DNA from: Chryseobacterium gleum
Lineage (GTDB): Bacteria; Bacteroidota; Bacteroidia; Flavobacteriales_D; Crocinitomicaceae
DNA length: 64,000 bases
Direction: 5' to 3'
Assembly (NCBI GenBank): GCA_945897805.1
Contig: CAMDFX010000003.1
Location: 213,002 to 277,001, forward strand
Positions 1 to 9,109 of this stretch are shown here, one piece after another. The position numbers were made by a program, and so were the translations under genes. Every line of letters starts with the position of its first letter. The first letter of the stretch is position 1. The notes under the pieces are model-generated. The model was not told the DNA's origin and did not search any database. It worked only from the letters and a program-made list of their open reading frames with translations.

Positions 1-231
1 TGGGAACTCAATTTCTTTATTTTTCATGAAACGAAATTAGTAAATGTTCGCAAATAAAATCTTCGAATATTTTTTAAAGTTTACTAATATCTTGGGCGTT
101 TTTAAGTTTCTTTGGATAAATATTTAGAGTGAAATTTAATGTTTTGAGAGAATTTGATATTACTTTTACAATGAAAGAAGAACTATTTAATTGATTGAAT
201 TTCAAAAGATATAATTTAAGTTAGCAGCAGA

Positions 232-876
232 ATGACTAAAAAGGAAAAAGCAAAATATATAATTGAAGAATTAGAAAATTTATATCCAGAAACGCCTGTT
301 CCATTGGATCATACAGATGCATATACTTTGTTAATTGCTGTTTTACTTTCAGCACAATGCACCGATGTTCGTGTAAATTTAATAACACCAGCACTTTTTG
401 CAAAAGCAAATAATCCATTTGATATGATAAAATTATCCGTGGAAGAAATCAAAGAGATTATTAGACCATGTGGTTTATCGCCCATGAAATCAAAAGGAAT
501 TTATGGATTATCACATATTTTAATTGATAAATATGGTGGAGAAGTCCCGCAAAGTTTTGAGGCTTTAGAAGAATTGCCCGCAGTGGGGCATAAAACGGCA
601 AGTGTTGTTATGGCGCAAGCATTTGGAGTGCCTGCATTTCCTGTAGACACTCATATTCACAGGTTGCTTATTCGTTGGGGAATTACAAAGGGAAAAAATG
701 TTGTTGAAACCGAAAATGACGCTAAAAAGTTATTTCCAAAAGTACTTTGGAATAAACTTCATCTGCAAATAATTTTTTATGGAAGAGAATATTCACCTGC
801 AAGAAGTCCTAAATTAGAACTCGATTTTATCACTCGGAAAATTGGAACAAAAAAGGCTATTTCTGAGCTTGTTTGA
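232..876 (+). CDS. nth: Endonuclease III (DNA glycosylase/AP lyase), no Fe-S cluster ligands
   Basis: Base-excision repair enzyme that removes oxidised pyrimidines and nicks abasic sites. The 214-residue protein has the helix-hairpin-helix motif (LPAVGHKTASVV, about residues 115-126) with the family lysine at K121 and the catalytic aspartate at D139 in PVDTHIHR, matching the K and D pair of E. coli Nth. The C-terminal region, which in E. coli carries four cysteines (C-x6-C-x2-C-x5-C) binding a [4Fe-4S] cluster, reads GREYSPARSPKLELDF here and contains no cysteine, so the cluster is predicted to be absent. The start is the ATG at 232. It stands alone, with a divergent-free upstream stretch of about 230 bases in which I see no gene. 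Function is confident; loss of the cluster is seen directly. Confidence 0.93.
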   Translation: MTKKEKAKYIIEELENLYPETPVPLDHTDAYTLLIAVLLSAQCTDVRVNLITPALFAKANNPFDMIKLSVEEIKEIIRPCGLSPMKSKGIYGLSHILIDKYGGEVPQSFEALEELPAVGHKTASVVMAQAFGVPAFPVDTHIHRLLIRWGITKGKNVVETENDAKKLFPKVLWNKLHLQIIFYGREYSPARSPKLELDFITRKIGTKKAISELV

Positions 877-920
877 TACTTAGTCTGCTGTAAAATGCGA
901 GCAAAACAGGGGAGTTAAAA

Positions 921-1124
921 GATTATAACGGATAAAAACCGCTAGAGATTTGTTCCAATTATTATTCGTGATATTATACGAATTTTTGGAGTAAATTATT
1001 AAAAAAATCTTAATCAATTTTTTAGGCTATTAGACCGAATTTTTGACTAAAAAATTCTGTCTACTTATTCGTGAAACTCAGTGGTAGCAGTTAGCTAAAT
1101 GATTACAACGGTTAAAAACCGCTA
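921..1124. repeat. Pair of 24-bp direct repeats between nth and rluF
   Basis: A 24-base block at 921-944 recurs at 1101-1124 with two mismatches (core AACGGtTAAAAACCGCTA). The core CGGTTAAAAACCG can fold as a short 5-bp hairpin in the second copy. The stretch 877-1130 contains no gene. The repeats may be remnants of an interspersed element or terminator-like hairpins at the convergent nth/rluF junction; function unknown. Confidence 0.5.
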
Positions 1125-1130
1125 CCAAAC

Positions 1131-2081
1131 TCACCGCCCACTTCGACCTCTTCCTGCCCTCCCGCCAGAACTTTTCCCCCCACTTACCTCAGCACTTCCA
1201 CCCCTAGAACTTCTCCCCCCATTTCCAGTCTTAACCTTCCCCGAACTAGCTCTTTTATCCTTACCAAAACTAGCAGACTTGCCATACTGCTTCGAAATTG
1301 GTTTTTTTGAAGTTGGCGTTTTGCTGCTCCCAACTAATGATTTCTTTGTTTCAGAGGTTTGTTTTGAATTTTTAAGTAATTCATTCAAATTTTCCAATTC
1401 ATGCTTTTTCATCTCACGATATTCCCCCAGAGGAATTCCCTTCAAATTCAAATTCATGATGCGAACTCGCTCAAGTTTTAAAACATCATATTCAAAATGC
1501 TCACACATTCTTCTAATTTGCCTGTTTAATCCCTGAATAAGCGTGATTCTAAAGACAAATTTTGACTCGATTGAAACTTTACATTTTTTGGTGTGAACGC
1601 CCAGAATTGGAACTCCTGTTGCCATCGATTGCACAAATTGCGCTGTAACAGGTTTGTCTACAGTTACCAAATATTCCTTTTCATGTTCGTTTCCCGCGCG
1701 GAGAATTTTGTTAACAATATCGCCATTGCTAGTTAAAATGATCAATCCTTGCGATTCTTTATCTAGTCTTCCAACTGGAAAAATTCTTTCTCCGTAGCTG
1801 ATATAATTGATGATGTTATCCTTTGTCCCGGCTTCAGTTGTGCATGTAATTCCTGGTGGTTTATTGAAAAGAATATATATCGCCTCTTCATCTGGTTTGC
1901 GTTCAATTACAATTCCATTGACTTTGACCACATCTCCAGACTTAACCTGATCGCCCATTTTGGCGCATTTTCCATTGATGAAAACGACTTTTGATTCAAT
2001 ATATTTGTCCGCTTCTCTTCGTGAACAAATGCCGCTTTCACTGATGTATTTATTTAACCTGGTGGATGTACTTTCAATCAT
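1131..2081 (-). CDS. rluF: 23S rRNA pseudouridine synthase RluF-like, with basic Gly/Ser tail
   Basis: Isomerises a uridine of 23S rRNA to pseudouridine (RluF acts on U2604 in E. coli). Residues about 8-55 are an S4 RNA-binding domain ([18 protein letters not shown]), and residues 68-235 are the RsuA/RluB/E/F catalytic domain with catalytic Asp107 in [10 protein letters not shown], plus the [12 protein letters not shown] block typical of the family. The last 80 or so residues are a low-complexity Lys/Arg/Gly/Ser tail (for example [14 protein letters not shown]), beyond the usual RluF length and probably RNA-binding. Its complementary strand gives a spurious proline-rich frame. The start ATG at 2081 lies 4 nt after a TACCTTTG box, so the transcript may be leaderless. 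RluF rather than RluB/E is inferred from the S4 sequence. Confidence 0.88.
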   Translation of the reverse strand: MIESTSTRLNKYISESGICSRREADKYIESKVVFINGKCAKMGDQVKSGDVVKVNGIVIERKPDEEAIYILFNKPPGITCTTEAGTKDNIINYISYGERIFPVGRLDKESQGLIILTSNGDIVNKILRAGNEHEKEYLVTVDKPVTAQFVQSMATGVPILGVHTKKCKVSIESKFVFRITLIQGLNRQIRRMCEHFEYDVLKLERVRIMNLNLKGIPLGEYREMKKHELENLNELLKNSKQTSETKKSLVGSSKTPTSKKPISKQYGKSASFGKDKRASSGKVKTGNGGRSSRGGSAEVSGGKSSGGRAGRGRSGR

Positions 2082-2085
2082 GCCG

Positions 2086-2093
2086 CAAAGGTA
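2086..2093 (-). promoter_or_regulatory. -7 box TACCTTTG before rluF
   Basis: On the minus strand this is a perfect TAnnTTTG, the Bacteroidota -7 consensus, ending 4 nt before the rluF ATG. No clear TTG -33 element is seen at the expected distance. Confidence 0.55.
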
Positions 2094-2141
2094 ACTCTAA
2101 TTGATTATTTTGAGAGTGAAATTGAGGTAGATTGTTTTAGG

Positions 2142-4013
2142 CTAATTGTAAATTCTCGCCTGTTTGATATATAATCGTCTTGTTTTTTCGTCTAATTTAA
2201 ACTCAATGTCTAGTCCAAATGATTCATAACTAGAAAAATGAGTTTTTGACTTTGAAAAGAAAAATCGCTTAATAACATCTAACTGCTCAGCGAGATTTTC
2301 AATTTCTTTTTCGGTCATGACCATTTTTTGATGATTTAGACTTGAAAAAGTGATCACCTCAATCGTATTTTGAAAACTACTATTGATGTCTTTCGGCGAA
2401 CATATAAATTGGTCGCAGGTAATTCCTTTTGGTGGATCAACTACACTTATATCGCCAATTTGTGCGTTCACAACAAAACCAATGTAATTTTCCCGATATA
2501 GATTTTTGGTTATTGCAACGCCATTCACAGCTTCATTTGGAAAAGATCGGTGTACTAAAATCCCCATGGAAACAGATTGATGGTTAATGCCAAAATATGC
2601 CCTTTCCAAAAATGCCTGATTGGACCATAAACTTGCCCAAACTTTCAAAATTCCTTTTTCAATGGTTTTTGAAGTATCATTCAAGATAACTGTTTTGGAT
2701 TCGTATAAACCTGCACCTGAAAATCCTTCTGTATCTTCCGCATTGGTTGATGATCTGAATCTGAATGTTTTATAACCTGATTGGATAAGTTTCTGTCTTA
2801 CTTCTGATATTAATTTTGAATCTAATTTGGTCATCAAAATTTCTTCGCGTATCATTCGTAAATAACCATTCAATTTTTCAGTATCATTTTGATATTTAAC
2901 AGCTAACTTGATTAATTCATCGACTTTCGTTACTCTCAAATGTTGCTCATAGTAGTAAAAAGGAATCGCAAATCCTCCCTCTGGAACTTTAAATCCATGC
3001 GTTTGACTCAAAGTGTTCAAAACTCCAAAATTGGCTGCTTTATTACCCGAACAATTGGCTGAACGAAAATTCAAATGACGCACATCTATCAGAGAATCAA
3101 CCTTCAAATTTTTAGTCAGTATTATTTCTTTTGTTTGCCTTAAATTGACTGAATGATTTTTTTGAACAATGAAAAAAGTATCTTTCAAAACCCTAAATTC
3201 TACCATTTTTGTCTCATTTAAGTTCAATCTATTATCTGAAAATGCAGACTTATAAGCGCAAATTGGAATTTTTCTGTTTTGACCTAAAATGGATAAATGA
3301 CTCAGTGGTGTTTGAAATTCAGTAACGATAATTCCCGAAACCAAAGGCAAGTACATCGGCGTATTTTTAATTACGATAATATCTGTTGGTAAAAGTGGAC
3401 TTTCTAATGAATCCAAATTTGAAATAAAGCGCAATCTACCATAAGTTTTCCCTTGACTTACGGACTGAAAAGTGATATTTTCATAGATTTCTTCTGGTAA
3501 AATAATCGGAAATTTAATTTTCAATTCCTCTCTTTTTCCTATCAGTCGAGCAGTATTTAATAAAAACGATAACTTACTTTGGATGAAAGTGTTTGAAGCA
3601 ATTTCTTCATACAGTTTTTTCATATAATCCAACGGCATTTGATCGTAGGGAGATAAATCAACGAAATAGCGATTCAATGTTTTACTGTAATTCAAATTGG
3701 CGAGCAAATATTTTCGATCTTTTGATTCATCATAATTTGAACGATTAAATTCGCCTAAATCATTGTTTTCATTCAAGTTAAATTGACAAAATTCATAATG
3801 ATATTTGTAAAAATTAGAATTAATAAAGTATATTTTGTCAGTCTTAATTTCGTAAATAACTTTGATAGAAGCAATGTTTCCGTATTTGGATGACAAAGGG
3901 GCGCCACTCAGCATTGAAAACTCTTCCAGATTGTCGACTTTACTCAAATATTGTTGCGCTTCTGAAGAACAGGAACTAAAGAGTATTAAAAAAAGTAGAA
4001 ATCGAAATACCAT
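2142..4013 (-). CDS. Lipoprotein with phosphohistidine domain followed by PPDK-type ATP-binding domain (glucan water dikinase-like order)
   Basis: The 623-residue protein begins with a hydrophobic segment and a probable lipobox ending at Cys15 (LILFSSC). Residues 210-260 resemble a swivelling phosphohistidine domain, with TEFQTPLSHLSILG holding the candidate His239. Residues 320-623 resemble the pyruvate phosphate dikinase N-terminal ATP-grasp domain: GNKAANFGVL near 323-332 and RSSTNAEDTEGFSGAG from R420, with E426 and D427. In PPDK and PEP synthase the ATP domain comes first. Here the histidine domain comes first, as in alpha-glucan water dikinases of starch metabolism. The first 200 residues are unassigned. 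The substrate is unknown; an ATP-using enzyme anchored outside the inner membrane would be odd, so the lipoprotein call needs care. The start ATG at 4013 is 4 nt after a TAAATTTG box. Confidence 0.72.
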   Translation of the reverse strand: MVFRFLLFLILFSSCSSEAQQYLSKVDNLEEFSMLSGAPLSSKYGNIASIKVIYEIKTDKIYFINSNFYKYHYEFCQFNLNENNDLGEFNRSNYDESKDRKYLLANLNYSKTLNRYFVDLSPYDQMPLDYMKKLYEEIASNTFIQSKLSFLLNTARLIGKREELKIKFPIILPEEIYENITFQSVSQGKTYGRLRFISNLDSLESPLLPTDIIVIKNTPMYLPLVSGIIVTEFQTPLSHLSILGQNRKIPICAYKSAFSDNRLNLNETKMVEFRVLKDTFFIVQKNHSVNLRQTKEIILTKNLKVDSLIDVRHLNFRSANCSGNKAANFGVLNTLSQTHGFKVPEGGFAIPFYYYEQHLRVTKVDELIKLAVKYQNDTEKLNGYLRMIREEILMTKLDSKLISEVRQKLIQSGYKTFRFRSSTNAEDTEGFSGAGLYESKTVILNDTSKTIEKGILKVWASLWSNQAFLERAYFGINHQSVSMGILVHRSFPNEAVNGVAITKNLYRENYIGFVVNAQIGDISVVDPPKGITCDQFICSPKDINSSFQNTIEVITFSSLNHQKMVMTEKEIENLAEQLDVIKRFFFSKSKTHFSSYESFGLDIEFKLDEKTRRLYIKQARIYN

Positions 4014-4017
4014 GCTT

Positions 4018-4025
4018 CAAATTTA
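4018..4025 (-). promoter_or_regulatory. -7 box TAAATTTG before the dikinase-like lipoprotein
   Basis: Perfect TAnnTTTG on the minus strand ending 4 nt before the ATG at 4013, predicting a leaderless transcript. It shares the 4014-4207 intergenic region with the divergent promoter for the CotH gene. Confidence 0.5.
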
Positions 4026-4142
4026 ATTATCACAGTCATTAACGCTTTGTAACCAATAAAATTATAAAAGCAAAAAATAGAAGTCATAAAAGTTATATGA
4101 TAATCACAAATTAGTTCAATTAAACGATAAATTTATTTTTTC

Positions 4143-4173
4143 TTTGAAATGGTTATTATCTTAAGTAAATTTG
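4143..4173 (+). promoter_or_regulatory. Promoter for CotH/lamin-tail T9SS gene
   Basis: TTTG at 4143-4146 and TAAATTTG at 4166-4173, separated by 19 nt, match the Bacteroidota -33/-7 consensus. The ATG follows at 4208, giving a leader of about 30 nt. Confidence 0.6.
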
Positions 4174-4207
4174 AGGTAATGTAATAATTTTATTTCAATT
4201 TAAACTA

Positions 4208-7200
4208 ATGAAAATCGTCCTAATTTTCTTGCTCGTTTTCCCATTGAATTTATTTTCTCAAGTATTCTTGAATGAAGCGTCTAATACAAATGTTTCTACT
4301 TTCGTATTGCCAAATGGTACTGATCCTGATTGGATTGAGTTGTACAATACATCAAATGCAAGTATCAATTTAGTTGGTCATTTTTTATCAGATGACTCCA
4401 CAAATTTGCAAAAATGGATTTTCCCAAATCTAAATATTACGCCCAATGGTTTTGTAACGATTGCTGCCACGGGTAATTTAAATCAGTCAACAAACTACTT
4501 TTATGAAACGGCTGTTTTTGCAAATAACACGTGGAAATATATCATTCCAAATTCAAATTTAGCGCCAGATTGGAATAATCTTTCTTTTGATGATTCTGCT
4601 TGGAACGCTGGTCAAATGAGCGTGGGCTATGGAGATGATGACGATGTAACTGAAATTTCAAATCCAGCAACTTCGGTTTATGCGCGAATAATTTTCTCTA
4701 TTTCAGATACTTCAGCAATCAATAAAGCACTTTTAGATTTGGATTTTGATGATGGTTTTGTTGCTTACCTAAATGGAATCGAAATTGCCCGCGTTGGTCT
4801 AACGGGAACACCGCCAAGTTGGGATGAATTGGCCAACGACCATGAAGCAACTTTGATTCAAGGCGGAAATATTTCTTCATTCGAAATTGATTCTTTGATA
4901 CTAAATTCTGCCATGAATTCTGGGCAAAATGTGCTCGCAATTGAAGTTCATAACAGTTCAACCACTTCCTCAGATTTAACCATGTTGCCTTTTTTAAGTT
5001 TTGGTTATGAAACTCCAAATGCTTTTTATGGAGGAAATGTTCATCCTTATTTCAATACGGTTTTTGTAAATTCAACTTTAGAAACAAACTTCAGCATCAG
5101 CAATGAAGGAGAAATTATCTATTTGTCAAATCCTCAAGGAATTGTTATCGATTCATTGATTGTTCCTGATTTAGAACCTGACATGTCAGTTGGAAAGTTC
5201 TTGGATGGAGTGCAAAATGATAAGCTTTTTACCATTCCAACACCAGGACAAAGCAATAATCTTTCACAAACTTATGAAGCTTTTGAAAATGCGCCATTTA
5301 TCAATATCGACGGACAATTTTTTCAAGATTCATTGAAAATTACCATTTCAAATTATAGTATTTATGGTGGACAAGTTTATTATACTTTGAATGGGGAAAC
5401 ACCCACAATTAACTCAAATATTTATATCGATACAATTACAATCTACGATAATACTATTGTGAAAGCAAGATGTATTTCAGCTGCCGACTCGATTTTGCCG
5501 AGTTTAATTGCGATAGAATCATACTTATTAGCAGTCGATTATGCACTTCCGGTACTCTCAATTACCACGGATTCACTCAATTTATACGGTCCAAATGGAA
5601 TTTTTGATAATTACAACACAGATTGGAGAAAACCGTGTGTGATTGAGTATTTCGACAAAGATGGAATCAAACAATTTGAATCTCGCGCCTCAATCAAACC
5701 AGATGGTGGGGCAGGAGGAAGTCGATCAAATCCGCAACACAGTGTGACAATCGAACCATCCAATATGCTTTATGGCGAAGGAAAAGCTGTAAAATATCCA
5801 TTGATTCCGGAGAAAGGTTTTATCAAAGAATTTGACGCTTTCTACCTCAGAAATGGAAGTAATTATTGGAATCAATATCCGCAAAAAGATGCGACTTTCA
5901 TGCGTATGATGCGCGAAACAAATGCCAATTCGCAAGCATATTCTCCTGTTGTTGCTTACGTGAATGGTGAATTTTTTGGTGTTTATGAATTGCGTGAAAA
6001 AGCAAATGAAGGTTATTTTGCTTCCAACTATGGCAACGATAAAGACAGTCTGGATCTACTTTCTGTGAGCTATTTCTATGGCGCTGGAGTCTTGAGAACA
6101 GTTAAAGGGTCAGATTCTAGTTTTTATACAATGAAAGATTTAATCACGACCTACGATCCAACGGCAAGTGATTACTTTTCAGTTTGTAACAAAAAATTAG
6201 ACCTTTATAATTTTACAGATTATTTGGTAGGCGAAAATTGGTTTGCTAACTATGATTGGATTTACAACAATATAAAAATCGCTAGAACAAGATCTACTGA
6301 TAATAAATGGAGATTTTTCCTGCAAGATATGGAACTTGGTTTGGGCGGTTGGAGCGATTACAATTCAAACATCTTCGACTATTTTAGAAATAACAATCAA
6401 CCAAATCCATATTGGGAAATTTTCAATGGCTTGAATCAAAACACAGAGTTCAAAAATTATTTTGTAAATCGCTATGCAGATTTGATGAATACTACTTTCC
6501 AGCCTGATTATTACTTGCCGATTGTCGAAAGTATGTATCAACAATTGTTGCCAGATTTACCCAAACATTTTGAAAGATGGACGGGTGATCCAACTGGCGG
6601 AATGAATAATTATTTTAATATCAAGAATAACCTTCTAGGTCAGTTTGCAAATAGAAATCAAGTGGTTAGAAGTCAAATGGTCAATGAGTTTGCGTTGGTT
6701 AAACCAGTAACCGTTTACCTCGACGTAGAACCTGCAGAAGCTGGATATATCAAAATCTCTACCATCGTTCCTAAGCAGCTGCCATGGACTGGAGTTTATT
6801 TTGACGGGGTTCCGGTTGAGATAACTGCAATCGCAAATCCTGGTTTTACATTCAACCATTGGAAAACAAATACGACTTTAAACTTGCAACAATTGGATTC
6901 TTCAAATTTCACAATCAATATTGGAAATGATGATTCATATATTGCTCAATTTACAGGAATTTCGGAACCACTTTCTCTCACCATTTCTGAAATTAATTAC
7001 AATCCAGATCCTTCGGTGGATGGCGGAAATTGGATTGAATTGCACAATTTTGGAACAACGCCTTTAAATTTGACAAACTGGTCAATCAAATCGAAAAATT
7101 ACTTGGATAAATATGCTTTTAAAGATGGCGTTTCCGTTGAAGCAGATGGTTATTTGGTGATTTGCGAAGATACCAACATGTTCAAAAACACGTATCCAAC

Positions 7201-8203
7201 GGTAACGAATTTCGTAGGTGTAACTGGTTTTCCATGGAGCAATAAATTTGATTCAATTCAAGTTTATGACGCATTCAAAAGGTTGGTTATCAATACTATT
7301 TATACTGATGAAAAGCCATTTCCTATTTGTGCTGATGGCTGGGGAAGAACCCTAGAAAATCAGTTTCTTAATTCAGTAAAAATTGATTCAAGCAATTGGT
7401 TTTGCGGTTGTATTGGTGGTTCTCCAGGTGCAAAATATACGCCTTGCAACGAGCAATTGCTCATCTCTGAAATCAACTACAACAACATCAGTGCGGTTTA
7501 CAATGCGGGAGATTGGATTGAAATCAAAAACAATTCGACTCAAAATGTAGATTTATTGAATTATATTTTCAAAGATGCTAAAGACAATCATATTTTTAAT
7601 TTTCCTGCAATTGTTCTAAAACCGAATGATTATTTGGTGTTGACAAGTAGCAAAGAATTGTTTCAAAAACGTCATCCTGAAATTGAAAATGTAATCGGTA
7701 ATTTCGATTTTGGACTTTCGAGTAAAGAATTCCTGAGATTATTTGATGCAACTGAAACATTGATTTCAAGTGTAATGTATAGAAATGATGACGATTGGCC
7801 TTCAATTCCGTCGTTGGAAGATTTTACATTAGAATATGATTTTTCAGCAGGATTTATTGATCCAAACACAGCAGCATCATGGTTTGTAGGTTGCGAGGGA
7901 GGCTCGCCTGGTCGTGCTTTTGAAAATTGTCCGGTATTGAACGGAGATGATTTTTGCAATCTTTATCCAAACCCAACAAACGGAACTTTCACTGTCGCTT
8001 TTCAAAATGAAAATAATTCAAGCAACAAAACAAAGATTCAAATCATTGACATGAATGGCAGATTGATTTATGAAGAAGAAATCTACGCCATTGAATCAAC
8101 TGTTGGAAAAGAAATCAACCTAGATTTCGTGAGAGCTGGGATGTATTTTGTCAAAGTTATCCAACAAAGCAAAACACAGCAATTGCCTTTGGTGAAGATT
8201 TAG
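4208..8203 (+). CDS. Secreted CotH-kinase/lamin-tail multidomain protein with type A T9SS sorting domain
   Basis: A 1331-residue exported protein. Signal peptide residues 1-18 (ending LNLFSQ). Domains in order: a lamin-tail domain (about 19-95, WIELYNTSNASINL), a beta-sandwich region (about 100-265), a chitobiase-C-like segment (about 385-440, YYTLNGETPTINSNIY), a CotH-type domain (about 445-790) including DGGAGGSRSNPQHS and NKWRFFLQDMELGLG, an InlB-like beta segment near 840-905, two further lamin-tail domains (each opening ISEINYN, near 925 and 1085), and a C-terminal type A sorting domain (LYPNPTNGTF) ending in a basic K-I tail. CotH homologues in spores phosphorylate coat proteins. Whether this secreted version, with DME instead of the usual D-x-D, is an active kinase is unknown. 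Likely cell-surface or released; its partners are not evident from neighbours. Confidence 0.9.
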   Translation: MKIVLIFLLVFPLNLFSQVFLNEASNTNVSTFVLPNGTDPDWIELYNTSNASINLVGHFLSDDSTNLQKWIFPNLNITPNGFVTIAATGNLNQSTNYFYETAVFANNTWKYIIPNSNLAPDWNNLSFDDSAWNAGQMSVGYGDDDDVTEISNPATSVYARIIFSISDTSAINKALLDLDFDDGFVAYLNGIEIARVGLTGTPPSWDELANDHEATLIQGGNISSFEIDSLILNSAMNSGQNVLAIEVHNSSTTSSDLTMLPFLSFGYETPNAFYGGNVHPYFNTVFVNSTLETNFSISNEGEIIYLSNPQGIVIDSLIVPDLEPDMSVGKFLDGVQNDKLFTIPTPGQSNNLSQTYEAFENAPFINIDGQFFQDSLKITISNYSIYGGQVYYTLNGETPTINSNIYIDTITIYDNTIVKARCISAADSILPSLIAIESYLLAVDYALPVLSITTDSLNLYGPNGIFDNYNTDWRKPCVIEYFDKDGIKQFESRASIKPDGGAGGSRSNPQHSVTIEPSNMLYGEGKAVKYPLIPEKGFIKEFDAFYLRNGSNYWNQYPQKDATFMRMMRETNANSQAYSPVVAYVNGEFFGVYELREKANEGYFASNYGNDKDSLDLLSVSYFYGAGVLRTVKGSDSSFYTMKDLITTYDPTASDYFSVCNKKLDLYNFTDYLVGENWFANYDWIYNNIKIARTRSTDNKWRFFLQDMELGLGGWSDYNSNIFDYFRNNNQPNPYWEIFNGLNQNTEFKNYFVNRYADLMNTTFQPDYYLPIVESMYQQLLPDLPKHFERWTGDPTGGMNNYFNIKNNLLGQFANRNQVVRSQMVNEFALVKPVTVYLDVEPAEAGYIKISTIVPKQLPWTGVYFDGVPVEITAIANPGFTFNHWKTNTTLNLQQLDSSNFTINIGNDDSYIAQFTGISEPLSLTISEINYNPDPSVDGGNWIELHNFGTTPLNLTNWSIKSKNYLDKYAFKDGVSVEADGYLVICEDTNMFKNTYPTVTNFVGVTGFPWSNKFDSIQVYDAFKRLVINTIYTDEKPFPICADGWGRTLENQFLNSVKIDSSNWFCGCIGGSPGAKYTPCNEQLLISEINYNNISAVYNAGDWIEIKNNSTQNVDLLNYIFKDAKDNHIFNFPAIVLKPNDYLVLTSSKELFQKRHPEIENVIGNFDFGLSSKEFLRLFDATETLISSVMYRNDDDWPSIPSLEDFTLEYDFSAGFIDPNTAASWFVGCEGGSPGRAFENCPVLNGDDFCNLYPNPTNGTFTVAFQNENNSSNKTKIQIIDMNGRLIYEEEIYAIESTVGKEINLDFVRAGMYFVKVIQQSKTQQLPLVKI

Positions 8204-8235
8204 GCTGTAGAATCGAAAGAAATTATTTTCTTTTG

Positions 8236-8318
8236 TGCGCACGACTGGACTCGAACCAGCACACCACTGAAGGCACCAGCCCCTCAAGCTGGCATGTCTA
8301 CCATTTCACCACGTGCGC
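8236..8318 (-). tRNA. tRNA-Leu (anticodon GAG)
   Basis: Read on the minus strand this 83-nt sequence folds as a tRNA. The acceptor stem is GCGCACG (8318-8312) paired with CGTGCGC (8243-8237), with discriminator A at 8236. The T-arm is GCTGG-TTCGAGT-CCAGT. The anticodon stem CCAGC/GCTGG encloses the loop TTGAGGG, giving anticodon GAG at 8285-8283, which reads CUC/CUU leucine codons. A long variable region (TGCCTTCAGTGGTGT area) is as expected of a class II tRNA. CCA is not encoded. A TATATTTG -7 box lies at 8341-8348 on the same strand. Confidence 0.93.
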
Positions 8319-8340
8319 AAAATATCCAAAATTGGATGCG

Positions 8341-8348
8341 CAAATATA
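8341..8348 (-). promoter_or_regulatory. -7 box TATATTTG upstream of tRNA-Leu
   Basis: Perfect TAnnTTTG on the minus strand, 22 nt before the mature 5' end of tRNA-Leu, leaving room for a short precursor leader. No good -33 TTG is visible. Confidence 0.45.
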
Positions 8349-8416
8349 CGCAATTCAAGCTTATTTTGTTGGTAAATAGAATTATCGTTTGATATTTTTT
8401 TATTCAGGAGAAGCAT

Positions 8417-8513
8417 AGCCCTGAAAGGGTGAAATCTGTTAACGATGGACAAAGTCAATCGGAAATAGAAATTCTCCAGCGTTCACAAAGCCCTGAAGGG
8501 GTGACATACTAAC
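8417..8513. repeat. Two copies of an AGCCCTGAAGGGGTGA-type interspersed repeat
   Basis: The block at 8417-8443 (AGCCCTGAAAGGGTGAAATC) recurs imperfectly at 8489-8513 (AGCCCTGAAGGGGTGACATA). Each carries a small CCCT-GAA-AGGG hairpin and is followed by CTAAC/TTAAC. Sequences of this style are common in Bacteroidota intergenic DNA and resemble REP-like elements. The gap 8319-8671 holds these repeats and no coding sequence that I can support. Confidence 0.55.
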
Positions 8514-8671
8514 ATGAGGCAGATACCAGCATTAAATTAGTTTGTAAATCAAAGGAATATCATATTAGATTTAAACAAAAAATCATTAACTCATTCACAT
8601 CAAAATACTTATGGCGAACTTACCGAAGTATTATTAACCTAAGGAAAAGTTAGAAAAAAGCTAACAACAAA

Positions 8672-9109
8672 TCAAAATGGAGGAGGGCCCTTTGATTTTT
8701 TTGTTCTTAGCTCAAATAAATACTTTTCTTTCTGTTTACGAGTTAAAATTCTGATAATTCTTCGGTGATGCTTAAAAAGAATCATCTCAAAACTCGGTTG
8801 CACAAGCATCAAAGAATCACAATTGCCATTTTTTGAATTTAAACAAGCAATATTTTTTTTGTAGTTGTGTTGACTAATCTTTTCGATTGAATCAATTTCA
8901 CTTTGATGCAATGCGAAAATTTTTTCCATTGCTATTTGCTGCTTATTATCAAGCGCTAAGATGTCGTTCAGTTTTTCGATTACATGCTTTAAATGAGTTT
9001 TATGATTTGGTCTTTTTCTGGGAGCAAACAAAATCAAACCTATAAAAAGTAGATTGAAAATTCCAAAAATAAAAAATCCTCTTTTATAAAATTTCGGGGT
9101 AAACTTCAT
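8672..9109 (-). CDS. Membrane-anchored periplasmic sensor-like protein (CpxP/ZraP/CnrR-like)
   Basis: 145 residues with one N-terminal membrane segment (about 11-28, FFIFGIFNLLFIGLILF), then an alpha-helical, His- and Lys-rich domain (NDILALDNKQQIAMEKIFALHQSEIDSIEKI). The final part is RKQKEKYLFELRTKKSKGPPPF. This layout matches the heavy-metal-sensor/Spy-like helical-hairpin proteins that partner ECF sigma factors, as CnrX does in cobalt/nickel resistance. It overlaps the upstream gene by 4 bases (ATGA at 9106-9109), so it is translationally coupled and is the third gene of the sigma operon. It could instead be a general envelope-stress chaperone; the ligand is unknown. Confidence 0.6.
   Translation of the reverse strand: MKFTPKFYKRGFFIFGIFNLLFIGLILFAPRKRPNHKTHLKHVIEKLNDILALDNKQQIAMEKIFALHQSEIDSIEKISQHNYKKNIACLNSKNGNCDSLMLVQPSFEMILFKHHRRIIRILTRKQKEKYLFELRTKKSKGPPPF

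Noticed and set aside
1099..1536. Plus-strand 145-codon proline/leucine-rich frame
   Set aside because: It is the complement of the low-complexity tail and catalytic part of rluF; codon pattern and composition are a by-product of that gene.
5726..5935. Short antisense frames inside the CotH gene, pepD, EttA and helicase genes
   Set aside because: They are reverse-complement shadows of strongly supported coding regions, without own promoters or domains.
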